This document shows positions 63,723 through 64,000 of a stretch of 64,000 nucleotides of DNA, piece by piece. The first letter of the stretch is position 1; each line of letters opens with the position of its first letter. The position numbers and the translations under genes are program-made. The DNA lies in assembly GCF_010634855.1 (NCBI RefSeq), contig NZ_MWLQ01000011.1, positions 495,762-559,761 of the forward strand, read 5' to 3'. The DNA comes from Microbacterium sp. B35-30 (lineage in GTDB: Bacteria > Actinomycetota > Actinomycetes > Actinomycetales > Microbacteriaceae). A model generated the notes under the pieces. That model was not told the DNA's origin. It was given only the letters and a program-made list of their open reading frames with translations, and did not search any database.

Positions 63723-63750
63723 ATCAGTCCGAATCTTCGTATCTTTGTTC

Positions 63751-63779
63751 TTGCTTGCTACTCACTTCAGCGATAGTGT
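63751..63779 (+). promoter_or_regulatory. Vegetative-type promoter (TTGCTT-N17-TAGTGT)
   Basis: TTGCTT (63751-63756), 17-nt spacer, TAGTGT (63774-63779), in a locally AT-rich stretch unlike the rest of the window. It faces the frame that runs off the end. Confidence 0.55.
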
Positions 63780-63815
63780 GTAGTTCAGAGATTCGATGAG
63801 GCGGGTGGGCTCCGA

Positions 63816-64000
63816 GTGATCGGGGCGGTGGAGTGGGTGCGGCCGGAGCCGCGGGGATGGTGGCAGGGTGCGCGGCGCTGGGGCGCCGGGATCTCCCGTT
63901 TTCTGTTCCGCTCTGGTCTGCGAGTCGTGATGTCTGCCACCCCTGCGTTCGCCTCCCCCGGTGTTCCCGGTGACGACGCGCTGCCTGCCGAGCTGGCGAG
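63816..64000 (+). CDS. 3'-truncated open frame of unknown product
   Basis: The frame is open from GTG 63816 to the window edge (about 61 codons). An internal ATG at 63930 may be the true start; residues after it (MSATPAFASPGVPGDDAL) look like a normal Ala/Pro-rich N-terminus. A promoter-like pair lies 36 bp before the GTG. Too little sequence remains to name the family; an HNH/DUF222 repeat gene is one guess, unsupported here. Confidence 0.35.
   Translation, partial: MIGAVEWVRPEPRGWWQGARRWGAGISRFLFRSGLRVVMSATPAFASPGVPGDDALPAELA

Overview
The window is GC-rich, densely coded chromosomal DNA. Gene content and style point to an actinobacterium of the Micrococcales, most likely Microbacterium or a close relative in the Microbacteriaceae: a class F sortase with a DUF4397 surface protein, a DUF3039 protein, Ku plus a three-domain LigD, a tad pilus locus, a stand-alone tmRNA gene ending its tag in ALAA, and many genes that look leaderless, with a TAGNCT-like -10 box 6-9 nt before the start codon. 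No phage, insertion sequence or CRISPR array is visible.

Layout. 0-3.3 kb: a 5'-truncated short-chain dehydrogenase, an XRE/MmyB-type regulator and a ProA-like aldehyde dehydrogenase. 3.4-7.6 kb: the most coherent specialised locus, built around an ECF41-type sigma factor (4732-5637). It holds two paralogous NAD(P)-binding epimerase-like proteins, an epoxide-hydrolase-like enzyme and a separate small SnoaL-like protein that carries the same C-terminal signatures as the sigma factor. Three promoter-like sites, TGTCACA-N16-KGTC, precede the two epimerase genes and the hydrolase gene, so a self-amplifying ECF41 regulon can be read directly from the DNA. 7.7-15.9 kb: housekeeping and orphan genes (DUF1697, trans-enoyl-reductase-like, hemerythrin, ABC-F, leucine-rich-repeat-like, PhoD-like phosphatase). 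16.0-18.4 kb: an arylsulfatase gene split by a single-base frameshift. 18.8-19.2 kb: ssrA (tmRNA). 19.4-23.3 kb: DUF2231, a decayed SDR and an FAD oxidoreductase/SRPBCC pair. 23.4-26.3 kb: ECF sigma factor, anti-sigma factor, sortase F and DUF4397 protein. 26.4-31.1 kb: SIMPL protein, a REP-like repeat, then smpB, ftsX, ftsE and prfB in the classical order. 31.1-43.2 kb: an MFS exporter, a regulator divergent from a giant subtilase, a secreted NPCBM/beta-helix protein followed by a DeoR-LacI hybrid regulator, and a RIO kinase. 43.4-47.9 kb: compact tad pilus operon. 48-53 kb: tRNA-Leu(UAG), DedA, and the divergent NHEJ pair ku/ligD. 53-64 kb: CDF metal exporter, rdgB, rph, murI, pncB, DUF3039, an ABC exporter with an unusually long disordered N-terminal tail, a nucleotidyltransferase, small orphan genes, and the start of a further gene cut by the window end.

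How the parts work together. smpB and ssrA supply trans-translation, and prfB release factor 2. FtsE/FtsX act in division and cell-wall hydrolase control. rdgB, rph and murI form a housekeeping set. The ECF sigma/anti-sigma pair probably controls the sortase and DUF4397 surface genes. The strongest candidate for something new is the ECF41 locus, because a free-standing copy of the sigma factor's own regulatory domain is translationally coupled to the sigma gene.
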